Source of the DNA: Desulfobacter latus
GTDB lineage: Bacteria > Desulfobacterota > Desulfobacteria > Desulfobacterales > Desulfobacteraceae
Assembly (NCBI RefSeq): GCF_013389365.1
Contig: NZ_JACADJ010000003.1
Coordinates: 62,001-126,000 of the forward strand
Direction of reading: 5' to 3'
DNA: 64,000 bases
Of this stretch, positions 9,505 through 17,667 are shown one piece after another. The stretch's first letter is position 1. Every line of letters begins with the position of its first letter. The translations under genes and the position numbers were made by a program. Below the pieces are notes generated by a model. It worked only from the letters and a program-made list of their open reading frames with translations, did no database searches and was not told where the DNA came from.

Positions 9505-9548
9505 TAAAAAAAGGCCGACCCTACCCTATTGGGTGGATCGACCTTTTC
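9505..9548. terminator. Bidirectional terminator between the REC-Hpt gene and korC
   Basis: An A-run, then AAGGCCGACCC paired with GGATCGACCTT around a short loop, then a T-run. It sits between convergent genes and can serve both. Its core (ACCCTATTGGGTGGATCG) is nearly shared with the pyc terminator. Confidence 0.75.
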
Positions 9549-9593
9549 TCTACTGGAGTTTGCTTAATTTCGGTTCAATCGGTCAATCTGATT

Positions 9594-10133
9594 TTAAGCA
9601 GCATCTTTTCCCAGAGTTATGCCAACTTCAAGCGCTTTCTTGTTCAAGTCAAAGAAAGCGGGGGGCATGGCATCCTCAATAACACTTATAGCTGATTCAG
9701 GCTTACAGATGCCTGTCATACCGATCAGCGCCCCAACGACACAAACACTGTAAACAATCGGTTTTCCGATTTCTTTAACAACTGTGTCATACATGGGCAA
9801 TTCTACGATCTTGGCATTCATGTTTCCCGGTGTAACATACCTTGGGTCAACAATCATGAGACCGCCCGGTTTAATCACTGAGGCATATTTATCATAGCCT
9901 TCCTGCATCAGGGCGACAAAAACATCAGCCTTTTCAACCTTGGGGTAATAAAGATTGCCTTCTGAAATTAAAATGTCGGCACGGGTAGCGCCGCCGCGGG
10001 CAGCAGCGCCGTAGCTCTGGGACTGAATTGCATTCTTGCCCTCAAAGATTGTTGCTGCTCTGGCAAGGATAATGGCTGTAGTGATGACCCCTTGTCCGCC
10101 AGAAGCTGTAAAAACAATTCCTGTTGATTCCAT
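9594..10133 (-). CDS. korC: 2-oxoacid (2-oxoglutarate type):ferredoxin oxidoreductase, gamma subunit
   Basis: A 179-residue gamma subunit of the thiamine-pyrophosphate 2-oxoacid:ferredoxin oxidoreductase. The N-terminus GIVFTASGGQGVITTAIILA and the central SYGAAARGG are typical of the POR/KOR gamma family. It completes the complex with KorA, KorB and KorD; the enzyme interconverts 2-oxoglutarate plus CoA and succinyl-CoA plus CO2, using ferredoxin. It is the last gene of the korDABC operon, starting 5 bases after korB, and ends near the shared hairpin terminator. The 2-oxoglutarate preference is inferred from the KorA type and gene order; a branched 2-oxoacid enzyme is the main alternative. 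Confidence 0.88.
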   Translation of the reverse strand: MESTGIVFTASGGQGVITTAIILARAATIFEGKNAIQSQSYGAAARGGATRADILISEGNLYYPKVEKADVFVALMQEGYDKYASVIKPGGLMIVDPRYVTPGNMNAKIVELPMYDTVVKEIGKPIVYSVCVVGALIGMTGICKPESAISVIEDAMPPAFFDLNKKALEVGITLGKDAA

Positions 10134-10138
10134 TATGC

Positions 10139-10963
10139 CTATCCTTTCTTCATTACCTTATCTATGACGAGTTCTTGGTAAGCTGTGCAGTATTCGAGTC
10201 TTTCATTATCATCAACAAAAACGCCGCGTTGAATCAGGTCCGGATTATCTGCCAGTTTTTTGGAACCCATGGGTACGGTATTATCCTTGTACCATTCCAT
10301 CATCTGGGGCGCCTCACCGGCCTTGTTTTTTCTGCCGAACTGGGTGGGGCACATGGACAGAATTTCAACCACGGAAAACCCTTTGTGTTCAATGGCTTTT
10401 TTGATTGTATTCTGGGCTTCTTTGGCGTGGTAGACGGTTGTTCTTGCCACAAAAGAGGCACCTGCGCCTTTGGCCAGTTCCACCAGATCAAAGGACTCAT
10501 CAGGAACACCATAAGGGGCTGTACTTGCTTTTACGCCCCGACCGGACATGGGTGAATACTGTCCGCCGGTCATGCCGTAGATCCGGTTGTTCATGACGAT
10601 GGCAGTTATATCTATATTTCTTCTGCACGCATGGATAAAGTGGTTGCCGCCGATGGCTGTGGAGTCGCCGTCGCCAAAGGGAACAATAACTTTCAGGTTG
10701 GGATTGGCAAGCTTAATGCCTGTGGCAGTGGGAAGTGCCCTGCCGTGCATGGTATGCGCCGTGTTGAAATCCAGATACCCGGATATTCTCGAAGAACACC
10801 CGATACCTGAAACTACTGAAACATCGTCGTTTTCTAATCCCAGATCATGAATCGCTCTAAGCAGTGCGCCCATGACAGTGCCGTGTCCACAACCCGGACA
10901 CCACATCTGGGGGAAAAATTGAGCCCGGATATATTTATTAACATCAAATTGTGTATCGCTCAT
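10139..10963 (-). CDS. korB: 2-oxoacid (2-oxoglutarate type):ferredoxin oxidoreductase, beta subunit (TPP-binding)
   Basis: A 274-residue beta subunit that holds thiamine pyrophosphate. The N-terminus carries MWCPGCGHGTVMGALLRAI, with the CxxC and GH usual for the family. The TPP/Mg motif begins at GDGDSTAIGGNHFIHA and closes with VMNNRIYGMTGGQYSPMSG. It begins one base after korA ends, so the two are probably translated together. The beta subunit performs decarboxylation chemistry and passes electrons to the iron-sulfur subunit. Confidence 0.92.
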   Translation of the reverse strand: MSDTQFDVNKYIRAQFFPQMWCPGCGHGTVMGALLRAIHDLGLENDDVSVVSGIGCSSRISGYLDFNTAHTMHGRALPTATGIKLANPNLKVIVPFGDGDSTAIGGNHFIHACRRNIDITAIVMNNRIYGMTGGQYSPMSGRGVKASTAPYGVPDESFDLVELAKGAGASFVARTTVYHAKEAQNTIKKAIEHKGFSVVEILSMCPTQFGRKNKAGEAPQMMEWYKDNTVPMGSKKLADNPDLIQRGVFVDDNERLEYCTAYQELVIDKVMKKG

Positions 10964-10964
10964 G

Positions 10965-12116
10965 CTATACCCCCTTTCCTGTGATCATTCGCAAAGCAGC
11001 TTTAATATCAGCCGGTTTGATGATCTGGTTGTCAACCCGGTTAGAGAAGTAAACCTTTTCAGGCTGATCCACAACACGTCTAACCTCGCGCACGATCTGG
11101 CCCATATTCATTTCAGATACAATCACGGCCTTGGCATTGGCACATTTTTCCCTGACAATCTCATCTGCGAAGGGCCAGACGACCTGAAGTTCTAAAACGC
11201 CGACCTTGATGCCTAACTGATTGCGATAGTCTTCGGCAGCCTGGAGGGCGGATCTGGTTGTCGTACCATAGCAGACGATGACATAGTCGGCATCATCCAT
11301 GTAGTATTCTTTGTACCTGGCAATCTCGTTGGCTTTGCTATCAATTTTATCGACCAGGTGGTGGATCAATTCGTTGACATTTTCAGGACTGACATCGGGA
11401 AAGCCCAAAAGGTTATGATGGAGGCCGGTTACGTGGAAACGATGGCCTGCACCGAAATCGGACATGGGACGCTGGCCGTTTGCATCGGTAAGATAGGGAT
11501 AGTATTGTTCACCGACGGGAATATCGGTTCTGATTCTGTCGATAACTTCGATCTCGCCGGGTTCGGGAATGACCACTTTTTCTCTCAGGTGCTGGGTGGC
11601 CTCATCAAACATAAGAACAACAGGTGTCCGGTAGGTCTCGGCTAAATTAAACGCTTCAACCGTCATTTTAAATACATCCTGGAGGTTGGAAGCGGTCATG
11701 GCAATGATGCTGTGATCCCCATGAGCCCCCCATCTGGCCTGCATCGTGTCGCCCTGGGCAACATGGGTGGGGTTACCTGTGGATGGCCCGCCTCTCTGGA
11801 CATTTGCAATGACACAGGGCGTTTCAGTCATACAGGCGTATCCGATACCTTCCTGCTTAAGGGAAAATCCCGGGCCGGAGGTTGCGGTCATGGACTTTTT
11901 ACCGGCAAGGGATGCGCCGATAACACAAGCCATGGAGGCGATTTCGTCTTCCATCTGGATAAATTTACCACCTCTTTTGGGAAGCTCTTTAGACAGACCT
12001 TCCGCAACTTCTGAAGACGGCGTGATCGGATAACCTGCAAAAAACTCACACCCGGCATAAAGGGCGCCTTCAATGCAAGCATCGCTTCCTGGAATAAATT
12101 GTATATTTTCAGCCAT
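10965..12116 (-). CDS. korA: 2-oxoacid (2-oxoglutarate type):ferredoxin oxidoreductase, alpha subunit
   Basis: A 383-residue alpha subunit with the pyrimidine-binding domain at the N-terminus (EGALYAGCEFFAGYPITPSS) and the family segments TATSGPGFSLKQEGIGYA and VQRGGPSTGNPT, where the TSGPG and GGPST loops contact the substrate. This resembles KorA of separate-subunit 2-oxoglutarate:ferredoxin oxidoreductases rather than the fused POR. Three bases separate it from korD. In sulfate reducers that oxidise acetate through the TCA cycle this enzyme replaces 2-oxoglutarate dehydrogenase (established for Desulfobacter). Confidence 0.92.
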   Translation of the reverse strand: MAENIQFIPGSDACIEGALYAGCEFFAGYPITPSSEVAEGLSKELPKRGGKFIQMEDEIASMACVIGASLAGKKSMTATSGPGFSLKQEGIGYACMTETPCVIANVQRGGPSTGNPTHVAQGDTMQARWGAHGDHSIIAMTASNLQDVFKMTVEAFNLAETYRTPVVLMFDEATQHLREKVVIPEPGEIEVIDRIRTDIPVGEQYYPYLTDANGQRPMSDFGAGHRFHVTGLHHNLLGFPDVSPENVNELIHHLVDKIDSKANEIARYKEYYMDDADYVIVCYGTTTRSALQAAEDYRNQLGIKVGVLELQVVWPFADEIVREKCANAKAVIVSEMNMGQIVREVRRVVDQPEKVYFSNRVDNQIIKPADIKAALRMITGKGV

Positions 12117-12119
12117 TAT

Positions 12120-12332
12120 TTATTCCCCTTCCTCAATTAAAATTTGAATTGCCAGATCAGGGCACCGAAGTTCGCAAAGTTTACATCCAATGCAGTCTTC
12201 AGGGCGGGCTGCCACAGCTTTTTCATCGCTGTCCAGTTCCAGAACCTGTTTGGGGCAGAAGTGAACGCAAATACCGCACCCCTTGCACCAGTCTCTGTTA
12301 ATAACGTGTGTGACGGATTTTCCTTTTGCCAT
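12120..12332 (-). CDS. korD: KOR ferredoxin-like subunit, two 4Fe-4S clusters
   Basis: A 70-residue delta subunit with two classic cluster motifs, CKGCGICVHFCP and CIGCKLCELRCP. The frame is open further upstream, but the ATG at 12330-12332 has AGGA at good spacing, begins MAKGKSVTHVINRDWCKGC, and gives the usual length, so I prefer it to the longer version starting at 12425. It is the first gene of the operon and passes electrons from the catalytic dimer to ferredoxin. Confidence 0.9.
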   Translation of the reverse strand: MAKGKSVTHVINRDWCKGCGICVHFCPKQVLELDSDEKAVAARPEDCIGCKLCELRCPDLAIQILIEEGE

Positions 12333-12428
12333 AATTTCCTCATCCTCGGTTTCTAACCGGATTAAAATTGGGCATGTAGTTAATAGATCTAAACGTGCTT
12401 GTCTATGTTTTCCATTCTCAACCATGGT

Positions 12429-12456
12429 TTATTAAAAATCTATCATGCTCTATCAA
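12429..12456 (-). promoter_or_regulatory. Candidate sigma-70 promoter for korDABC
   Basis: On the minus strand TTGATA (12451-12456) is followed after 16 bases by TAATAA (12429-12434), about 100 bases before the korD start. The surrounding 240-base divergent gap is strongly AT-rich. Assigned by eye. Confidence 0.4.
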
Positions 12457-12572
12457 AAAAAAAATTTATTTACAACTTTTTTTATTGTTTTTTTTAATCA
12501 GGTTCTAATAAAGCGTATCTGATATTTTTTGTTTCTTGTCACCTGTCTTTTGATAGGTTACCTTTTCTAATC

Positions 12573-13412
12573 ATGATAGTGCAGAAAGAAAATACGGTCA
12601 GTGTGATTATTCCCACATTCAACCGGGCGTGGACCCTGAAAAGAGCCATTGATTCAGCCCTTGCCCAGGACTACCGGCACAGGGAAATCATTGTGATAGA
12701 TGACGGATCAACAGACCCAACCCGGGAACTGCTGGCAGGGTATGGCGATAACATCCGGGTCCTGGTCCAGGAAAATAAAGGGGTAAGTGCCGCCCGGAAC
12801 CTTGGGATTCAAGAAAGCCAAGGCAGTTTCATTGCCCTGCTGGACTCCGATGATGCCTGGGAAAAGAATAAACTGTCCTGCCAGGTGGCCTTTTTTCAAT
12901 CCAATCCCGGCGCAATGATCTGCCAGACCGAAGAAATCTGGATCAGAAAGGGCAAACGGGTCAATCCCAAAAAAAAACATAAAAAACCGTCGGGCATGAT
13001 TTTTGAGCCTTCGTTAAACCTCTGCCTGGTCAGCCCGTCGGCTGTGATGATGAGACGACAACTTTTTGAGCAAAAGGGGATGTTTAACGAGGCGTTTCCG
13101 GTATGCGAGGATTACGATCTGTGGCTGCGTATTTCCCATGATACGCCCGTGTATCTGATTGACACCCCGTTAACCGTTAAAACCGGCGGGCATGGGGATC
13201 AGTTGTCCGCCGCCCACTCCCAGGATAAATACCGGATTGAGTCCATCCTGAATTTAATTGACTCCAATGTTCTTTCTTTGGATCAGGAACAGGCCGCTTT
13301 AAAGGTATTTAAAGAAAAGTGCCGGATTTTTGCCAACGGGTGCATGAAACGGGGCAGGGAAAAAGAAGCGGCGCATTACCTGATGCTTGCCGGCGGCAAG
13401 GGGCAGCCGTGA
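12573..13412 (+). CDS. Family 2 glycosyltransferase
   Basis: A 279-residue GT-A fold glycosyltransferase. The N-terminal half has VSVIIPTFNRAWTLKRAI, the acidic EIIVIDDGSTD and ALLDSDDAWE (DxD-like metal site), and EDYDLWLRIS further on, as in GT2 enzymes acting on nucleotide sugars. No membrane helices are seen, so it is cytoplasmic or peripheral. It stands alone, away from the polysaccharide locus at 44-64 kb, so its acceptor is unknown. The Shine-Dalgarno sequence is weak (AGG about 14 bases away), and the start could lie slightly downstream. Confidence 0.85.
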   Translation: MIVQKENTVSVIIPTFNRAWTLKRAIDSALAQDYRHREIIVIDDGSTDPTRELLAGYGDNIRVLVQENKGVSAARNLGIQESQGSFIALLDSDDAWEKNKLSCQVAFFQSNPGAMICQTEEIWIRKGKRVNPKKKHKKPSGMIFEPSLNLCLVSPSAVMMRRQLFEQKGMFNEAFPVCEDYDLWLRISHDTPVYLIDTPLTVKTGGHGDQLSAAHSQDKYRIESILNLIDSNVLSLDQEQAALKVFKEKCRIFANGCMKRGREKEAAHYLMLAGGKGQP

Positions 13413-13428
13413 ACGCTCGGGGTTGACA

Positions 13429-13454
13429 GACTGTTAAGGGACAGTCATTTTTTT
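13429..13454 (+). terminator. Weak Rho-independent terminator after the GT2 gene
   Basis: GACTGT (13429-13434) pairs with ACAGTC (13441-13446) around a 6-base loop, followed by A and seven Ts. The stem is short, so termination may be partial and read-through into the flavodiiron gene is possible. Confidence 0.45.
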
Positions 13455-13493
13455 ATAAATTGAAAATTGGTTTTAGCAAAGGAGAATTCCAGG

Positions 13494-14720
13494 ATGAAAT
13501 TTCAAAAAATAGTAGATGATGTTTACCGTCTTGCGGTTAACATTGAAGACGAAAATTACCTTTTTGAGGGAATCTGGCCTATTCCCCACGGCATTTCCAT
13601 AAATTCGTATCTGATCAAGGGTGAAAAGAACGTACTCATTGATCTGACCCAGGACACCATGGACTTTCCCAAGGCCATTAGCGGACAGATGGAAGAGATC
13701 TCCCTAAGTGTGGAAGACATTGATATCATCATCATGAATCACATGGAACCGGATCACTCCGGGTGGCTTCGGGAGTTTTGTAAAAAAAATACCAAGGGCG
13801 TGATTTACTGTACCAAAAAAGCGGTTCCCCTGCTTGACGCCTTTGGCGGGGTGCCGGCGGACCGGGCCGTGGCCATCACGGACGGCATGACCCTGGAAGT
13901 CGGGGATTATGAACTCCAGTTTTTTGAAACGCCCAACATCCACTGGCCCGAAACCATGATGACCTATGAGAAAAAACGAAAAATTCTGTTTGCCTGCGAT
14001 GCCTTTGGTTCCTACGGCAAAGTAGCGGACGACGCTGTTTTTGACGACCAGCTCTCCGAGGAAAAACACGCTTTTTTTGAAAATGAGGCATTACGTTATT
14101 ACGCCAATATTGTTTCCACATTTTCCAGCTTTGTACTTAAAGGGCTGACCAAATTGTCCGGACTGGATATCAAGATTATCTGCCCCTCCCACGGCATTAT
14201 CTGGCGGCAAAACCCCGGCGTGATCATTGACCATTATAAACGCTATGCAGAGTACAGCAAGGGGCCGGCAGAACGGGAAATTACCCTGGTTTGCTCCAGC
14301 ATGTACGGCAATACAAAATCCATGCTGAACCTTGTGGTTGAGACCATAAGAAAACATAAGATTCCGGTGCATGTTTACCAGGCTCCGGGCGATGACGTCG
14401 GCTATATCCTGGCCAGTGCCTGGAAGTCCGCCGGGCTTATCTTCGGTATGCCCACTTACGAGTACAAGGTCTTTCCGCCCATGGCCCATGTGATTGATGA
14501 ACTGCTTGTCAAAAAGGTGACCAACAAAAAGGTTTTCAGGTACGGCTCCTATGGATGGGTTGGCGGGGCCCAGCGGGATTTTGAATCCAAAATTGAAAAG
14601 TCCGGTTGGGATCTGCTCGGTTTTTACGAATGGCAGGGGGCGCCCACCAGTGAGGATGAAGAGACCCTGATCAAGGAGATCGACACCTTTTGTCAGGAAC
14701 TGATTAAGTTTACGGAGTAA
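13494..14720 (+). CDS. Flavodiiron protein (FprA / rubredoxin:oxygen oxidoreductase family)
   Basis: A 408-residue A-type flavoprotein that reduces O2 to water or NO to N2O in the cytoplasm of anaerobes, usually fed by rubredoxin. The N-terminal metallo-beta-lactamase domain carries the diiron ligand motif NHMEPDHSGW (about 80-89) and ACDAFGSYG. The C-terminal flavodoxin domain begins near residue 260, with the FMN loop CSSMYGNTKSM. The ATG at 13494 has AAGGAG 8 bases upstream; a TTG in frame at 13467 is unlikely. It ends without a rubredoxin partner nearby. Oxygen defence is the usual role; O2 versus NO preference cannot be read from sequence. Confidence 0.93.
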   Translation: MKFQKIVDDVYRLAVNIEDENYLFEGIWPIPHGISINSYLIKGEKNVLIDLTQDTMDFPKAISGQMEEISLSVEDIDIIIMNHMEPDHSGWLREFCKKNTKGVIYCTKKAVPLLDAFGGVPADRAVAITDGMTLEVGDYELQFFETPNIHWPETMMTYEKKRKILFACDAFGSYGKVADDAVFDDQLSEEKHAFFENEALRYYANIVSTFSSFVLKGLTKLSGLDIKIICPSHGIIWRQNPGVIIDHYKRYAEYSKGPAEREITLVCSSMYGNTKSMLNLVVETIRKHKIPVHVYQAPGDDVGYILASAWKSAGLIFGMPTYEYKVFPPMAHVIDELLVKKVTNKKVFRYGSYGWVGGAQRDFESKIEKSGWDLLGFYEWQGAPTSEDEETLIKEIDTFCQELIKFTE

Positions 14721-14745
14721 GGGACTCGGAAAAAAATTATATTCT

Positions 14746-14812
14746 CGCACAAAGCCTCAAAGGCACAAAGGGTCAACCGAATAAACGCTTTGTGTTTTAG
14801 TGTCTTTGTGCG
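14746..14812. repeat. CACAAAG hairpin repeat between fprA and cbiR
   Basis: The left arm (14746-14770) has two CACAAAG units starting at CGCACAAAG; the right arm (14786-14812) has two CTTTGTG units ending CTTTGTGCG. The right arm contains the TAA stop and last codons of cbiR (PAQRH). It lies between convergent genes and can act as a bidirectional terminator. It is built like the CACGAAG hairpin at 26457-26526. Confidence 0.65.
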
Positions 14813-15615
14813 GGTTTTTCAACACCTATTACAATGTTTTTAAACGTTTGGGCCAGTGCCGCCAGGGACGCTTGCAGGTCGGCAAGGTTAAAAACCTCCA
14901 GACAGACGGTTCCTGTGTAGTGTTTTAAGGGGTCCATGATTTTCCTGAACTCGCCGGGTGCCGTTTTATCAAGGCCGATGTGGTCTTTGGGGGGCTTAAG
15001 GCGTGTATCCACGCCGTGGAGGTGGATCAAATTGATTTTTGGGCCGAACAGTTCAAAGGTACGGTGTATGTCATACCCGTATTTGATATGGTGGCCAAGG
15101 TCGGCACAGACGGACAGGCCGAATTCGTTCACCAGATCTTTGAAAAGATATGGGGGATACCACAGGGTTTCTACGCCCACCATTGCCGGATCTTCCAAGG
15201 CCGGCAACAGCAATTCAAGTCCCTGTCGAGTATTGTTTTGCCAGGCCTCAATGCCGGCCTGTGACGGCATGGGTTTATCCATTTCCAGATGAAGGGTGAA
15301 GCGTGTGACAGGCGCAATGGAAAATCGTTCAATCACCCGTTTCAGGGTGTCTGCGGCGTCCCGGCGCAGCCGCAGCTCCGGTGCGCTTAAATTGATATCC
15401 GTGGGCAGGTGGACATTATAGGTCAGGTCCAGGTCCCGGGACAGTTCCGCCAATTCCTTTACATTGTTCCGGGAGGGAATCACCGCTTCGGGTTTACTTT
15501 CAAATACCAGCAGTTCAATCTCGTCAAAAAAGGCCCCGATTTTTTGGACATTGGGAATAATGTGATCCGGATAGATAAAAGAGGTCGTGCCTAGTCTGAA
15601 AGGTCTTTGCATCAT
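14797..15615 (-). CDS. cbiR: Cobamide-remodelling phosphodiesterase CbiR (TIM-barrel, AP endonuclease 2 superfamily)
   Basis: A roughly 272-residue TIM-barrel protein of the sugar phosphate isomerase / AP endonuclease 2 superfamily, starting MMQRPFRLGTTSFIYPDHI at 15613-15615, one base after the cbiB stop. CbiR of Akkermansia hydrolyses the phosphoribosyl bond in the cobamide nucleotide loop to give cobinamide phosphate, so that a new lower ligand can be attached. Likely metal and substrate residues are in FTLHLEMD, SVCADLGHHIKYG and LIHLHGVD. Two things support CbiR over a generic isomerase: the TTSFIYP start, as remembered from CbiR proteins, and its place as the last gene of a cobamide operon whose CobU would accept the product. 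The last codons lie in a hairpin repeat. Confidence 0.75.
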   Translation of the reverse strand: MMQRPFRLGTTSFIYPDHIIPNVQKIGAFFDEIELLVFESKPEAVIPSRNNVKELAELSRDLDLTYNVHLPTDINLSAPELRLRRDAADTLKRVIERFSIAPVTRFTLHLEMDKPMPSQAGIEAWQNNTRQGLELLLPALEDPAMVGVETLWYPPYLFKDLVNEFGLSVCADLGHHIKYGYDIHRTFELFGPKINLIHLHGVDTRLKPPKDHIGLDKTAPGEFRKIMDPLKHYTGTVCLEVFNLADLQASLAALAQTFKNIVIGVEKPAQRH

Positions 15616-15616
15616 A

Positions 15617-16576
15617 TTAATAAAACAGCCCCCAGGCCAAAAGAGACCCCAATACCACGGAAACAAGGGCCGACAGCATCATTAACTCACAGGCCTTTTG
15701 AATGTGGGCAGGTTTGGGGTTATTGAACGCACCGCCGATATAGGGTTTGTCCACCCGCTTGCCATGATAGATATTGGAACCGCCGAACCGGACGCCCAGT
15801 GCTCCCGCAAAGGCGGCCTCGGGGAATCCGGCGTTGGGGCTTTTGTGATTGCGGCCCTGGGTCAGTGCCGTGGAAAGCGCCTGCCTGCCCCGGGACAGGG
15901 AAAGCATGGCTGCGGCCGACGCAATCATGGCGATGGAGAGCCGGGCCGGGATATAGTTGGCCACATCATCAATGCGGGCCGCCGCCCTGCCGAACAGGAT
16001 ATAGGTGTTGTTTTTATACCCCACCATGGAATCCAGGGTGTTGATCATCTTATACATCATGGCACCCGGGGCACCGAGCACCAGGGCAAAACACAAAGGC
16101 GACAGAAATCCGTCCACGAAATTTTCCGCCACGCTTTCACAGGCGGCCCGGGTGACGCCCGCCGCATCCAGGTCTTTGGTTTGGCGTCCCACAATATACC
16201 CCACCTTGATCTTGGCCTGGGTCAGGTCGCCCCTGGCCAGGGGCTTAAATACCGCCATGGCGGCCTGGTACAGGCTTTTATTGGAAAAACTGTAAAAAAT
16301 CAGTATGGCCTGGATACCGGCGGCCGCACCCGGATGAATCCGGCCCACTATAAAAACAACAGCCCAGGTCAGGCCAAAGGCTGTGGCAATCAAGCAAAGG
16401 GCAAAGAAAAGGCCTGCCCGGAATGGGGTTTCAATCCGTTTTCGAAATTCAGGTTCAAAAAATGAAATGGCCCGGCCCATCCAGATGATGGGATGGGGCA
16501 GCCATGCCGGATCTCCGGCCAGGATATCCAGGATAAAGGCAGCCGCTATAATTTGCCAGGTTACATCAAAAAGCAT
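15617..16576 (-). CDS. cbiB: Adenosylcobinamide-phosphate synthase (CbiB; CobD in Pseudomonas nomenclature)
   Basis: A 319-residue inner-membrane enzyme that joins the aminopropanol phosphate arm to adenosylcobyric acid. Diagnostic segments are ILDILAGDPAWLPHPI at the N-terminus, then SVAENFVDGFLSPLC and MVGYKNNTY, plus several hydrophobic helices. It starts two bases after the cobD stop and is followed after one base by cbiR. Its substrate partner comes from the CobD decarboxylase just upstream, which makes aminopropanol phosphate from threonine phosphate. Confidence 0.95.
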   Translation of the reverse strand: MLFDVTWQIIAAAFILDILAGDPAWLPHPIIWMGRAISFFEPEFRKRIETPFRAGLFFALCLIATAFGLTWAVVFIVGRIHPGAAAGIQAILIFYSFSNKSLYQAAMAVFKPLARGDLTQAKIKVGYIVGRQTKDLDAAGVTRAACESVAENFVDGFLSPLCFALVLGAPGAMMYKMINTLDSMVGYKNNTYILFGRAAARIDDVANYIPARLSIAMIASAAAMLSLSRGRQALSTALTQGRNHKSPNAGFPEAAFAGALGVRFGGSNIYHGKRVDKPYIGGAFNNPKPAHIQKACELMMLSALVSVVLGSLLAWGLFY

Positions 16577-16578
16577 GG

Positions 16579-17667
16579 CTATTCCTGTTCCCGGGCCAGG
16601 GCGGTTTTGATGCTTTGGGCCAGGGCCAGATTGATTTTATTTGTTTTCAGAGAAAACCGGACAAACCGGTCGGACAGCCCTTTGAAATTGGCGCAGTCCC
16701 GGATCAGGAATCCCTCATTTCCCACCCGGCGGCACAGCTCTGGGGCTAAGATCCGGTCCAGCCGGGCCAATACAAAATAAACCGGTGTATCAAAAAGCCG
16801 GATGCCGTCTATTTCAGCCAGGGCATGGACAAAAGCCCGGCGTTCCTTAATAATGAATTCCCGGGTCTGCCGGTAAAAGGGCAAAATGTCACCCGGGTGA
16901 TCGTAAATATTTTTGATCACGGCCTGGGCCAGGGCATTGACGCTCCAGGGCTGGTAATGGGCCATGACCTTTCGGATCAAGACCTTGGCCCCGCTTAAGA
17001 AACCTGTGCGCAATCCCGGAATCCTGAAAATTTTAGACATGGAGGAGAGTACCACAAGGTTGGGCAGGTGGGTCTGCGTTACAAGGGAAAACGCTTCTGC
17101 ATCCGGTACAAAGGGCAGATAGGATTCATCCACCACAAAACAGGTGTTCGTGTGGCGGCGAATCAGTGTTTCCAGATCCTGTTTGGTAATCAGGGCGCCT
17201 GTGGGATTGTTCGGGTTGCAGATAAACACCAGGTCTGCCTGTTCGGCTTTATCGGATAACTGATCCAGATCCGGAACAAAATTGTTTTCGGCAAGGGTCA
17301 AACAGTGACGGGTCTTTACATGATGGGCTGCACAGGCATCTTCATAGTCGGCGTAGGCCGGACCCAGGATCAGGGCCTTTTTTGCCCCCAGGGCCAGGGG
17401 CAGGGTATAGATGAAAAAGGTGGTGCCGTTGCCGGCGATCACACAGCCGGGATCAATACCGTAATAGTCTGCAAACCCTTTTGACATACCGGCGGCATCC
17501 GGTTCGGGAAGGGCATGAATCAGGTGAATGTTTTCCCGGATAAAAGTGTGGATTCGTTTCGGCGGCCCCAGGGGATTGAGGTTGGCACTCATGTCAATGA
17601 TATCCTCAATCCTGCATCCGATACGGTCTGCAAGCTGCTGCTTATTTCCGCCGTGGCCTTGAATCAT
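16579..17667 (-). CDS. cobD: Threonine-phosphate decarboxylase (CobD; CobC in Pseudomonas nomenclature)
   Basis: A 362-residue PLP enzyme of the aminotransferase class I/II (HisC-like) fold that decarboxylates L-threonine-O-3-phosphate to (R)-1-amino-2-propanol phosphate for the cobamide side arm. The N-terminus MIQGHGGNKQQLADRIG and DMSANLNPLGPP are typical of CobD, as is FICNPNNPTG. The PLP lysine is Lys212 in SSMSKIFRIPGLRTGF. The ATG overlaps the hsdR stop as ATGA, and GAGG lies about 6 bases upstream, so its translation is probably coupled to the restriction gene. Histidinol-phosphate aminotransferase is the alternative, but the cob context argues against it. Confidence 0.9.
   Translation of the reverse strand: MIQGHGGNKQQLADRIGCRIEDIIDMSANLNPLGPPKRIHTFIRENIHLIHALPEPDAAGMSKGFADYYGIDPGCVIAGNGTTFFIYTLPLALGAKKALILGPAYADYEDACAAHHVKTRHCLTLAENNFVPDLDQLSDKAEQADLVFICNPNNPTGALITKQDLETLIRRHTNTCFVVDESYLPFVPDAEAFSLVTQTHLPNLVVLSSMSKIFRIPGLRTGFLSGAKVLIRKVMAHYQPWSVNALAQAVIKNIYDHPGDILPFYRQTREFIIKERRAFVHALAEIDGIRLFDTPVYFVLARLDRILAPELCRRVGNEGFLIRDCANFKGLSDRFVRFSLKTNKINLALAQSIKTALAREQE

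Noticed and set aside
12333-12425. N-terminal extension of korD
   Set aside because: The 70-residue form from 12332 has a good ribosome binding site and the usual length; the extension has no cluster motif.
13421-13446. Motif TTGACAGACTGTTA as a shared regulatory site with 251-270
   Set aside because: The two places share GACAGACTGTTA, but one is a terminator-like hairpin and the other an unrelated inverted repeat; two copies are not enough to claim a site.
15698-16465. Plus-strand open frame of 255 codons opposite cbiB
   Set aside because: Gly/His/Arg-rich shadow of the cbiB frame in GC-rich sequence; cbiB has clear motifs and operon context.
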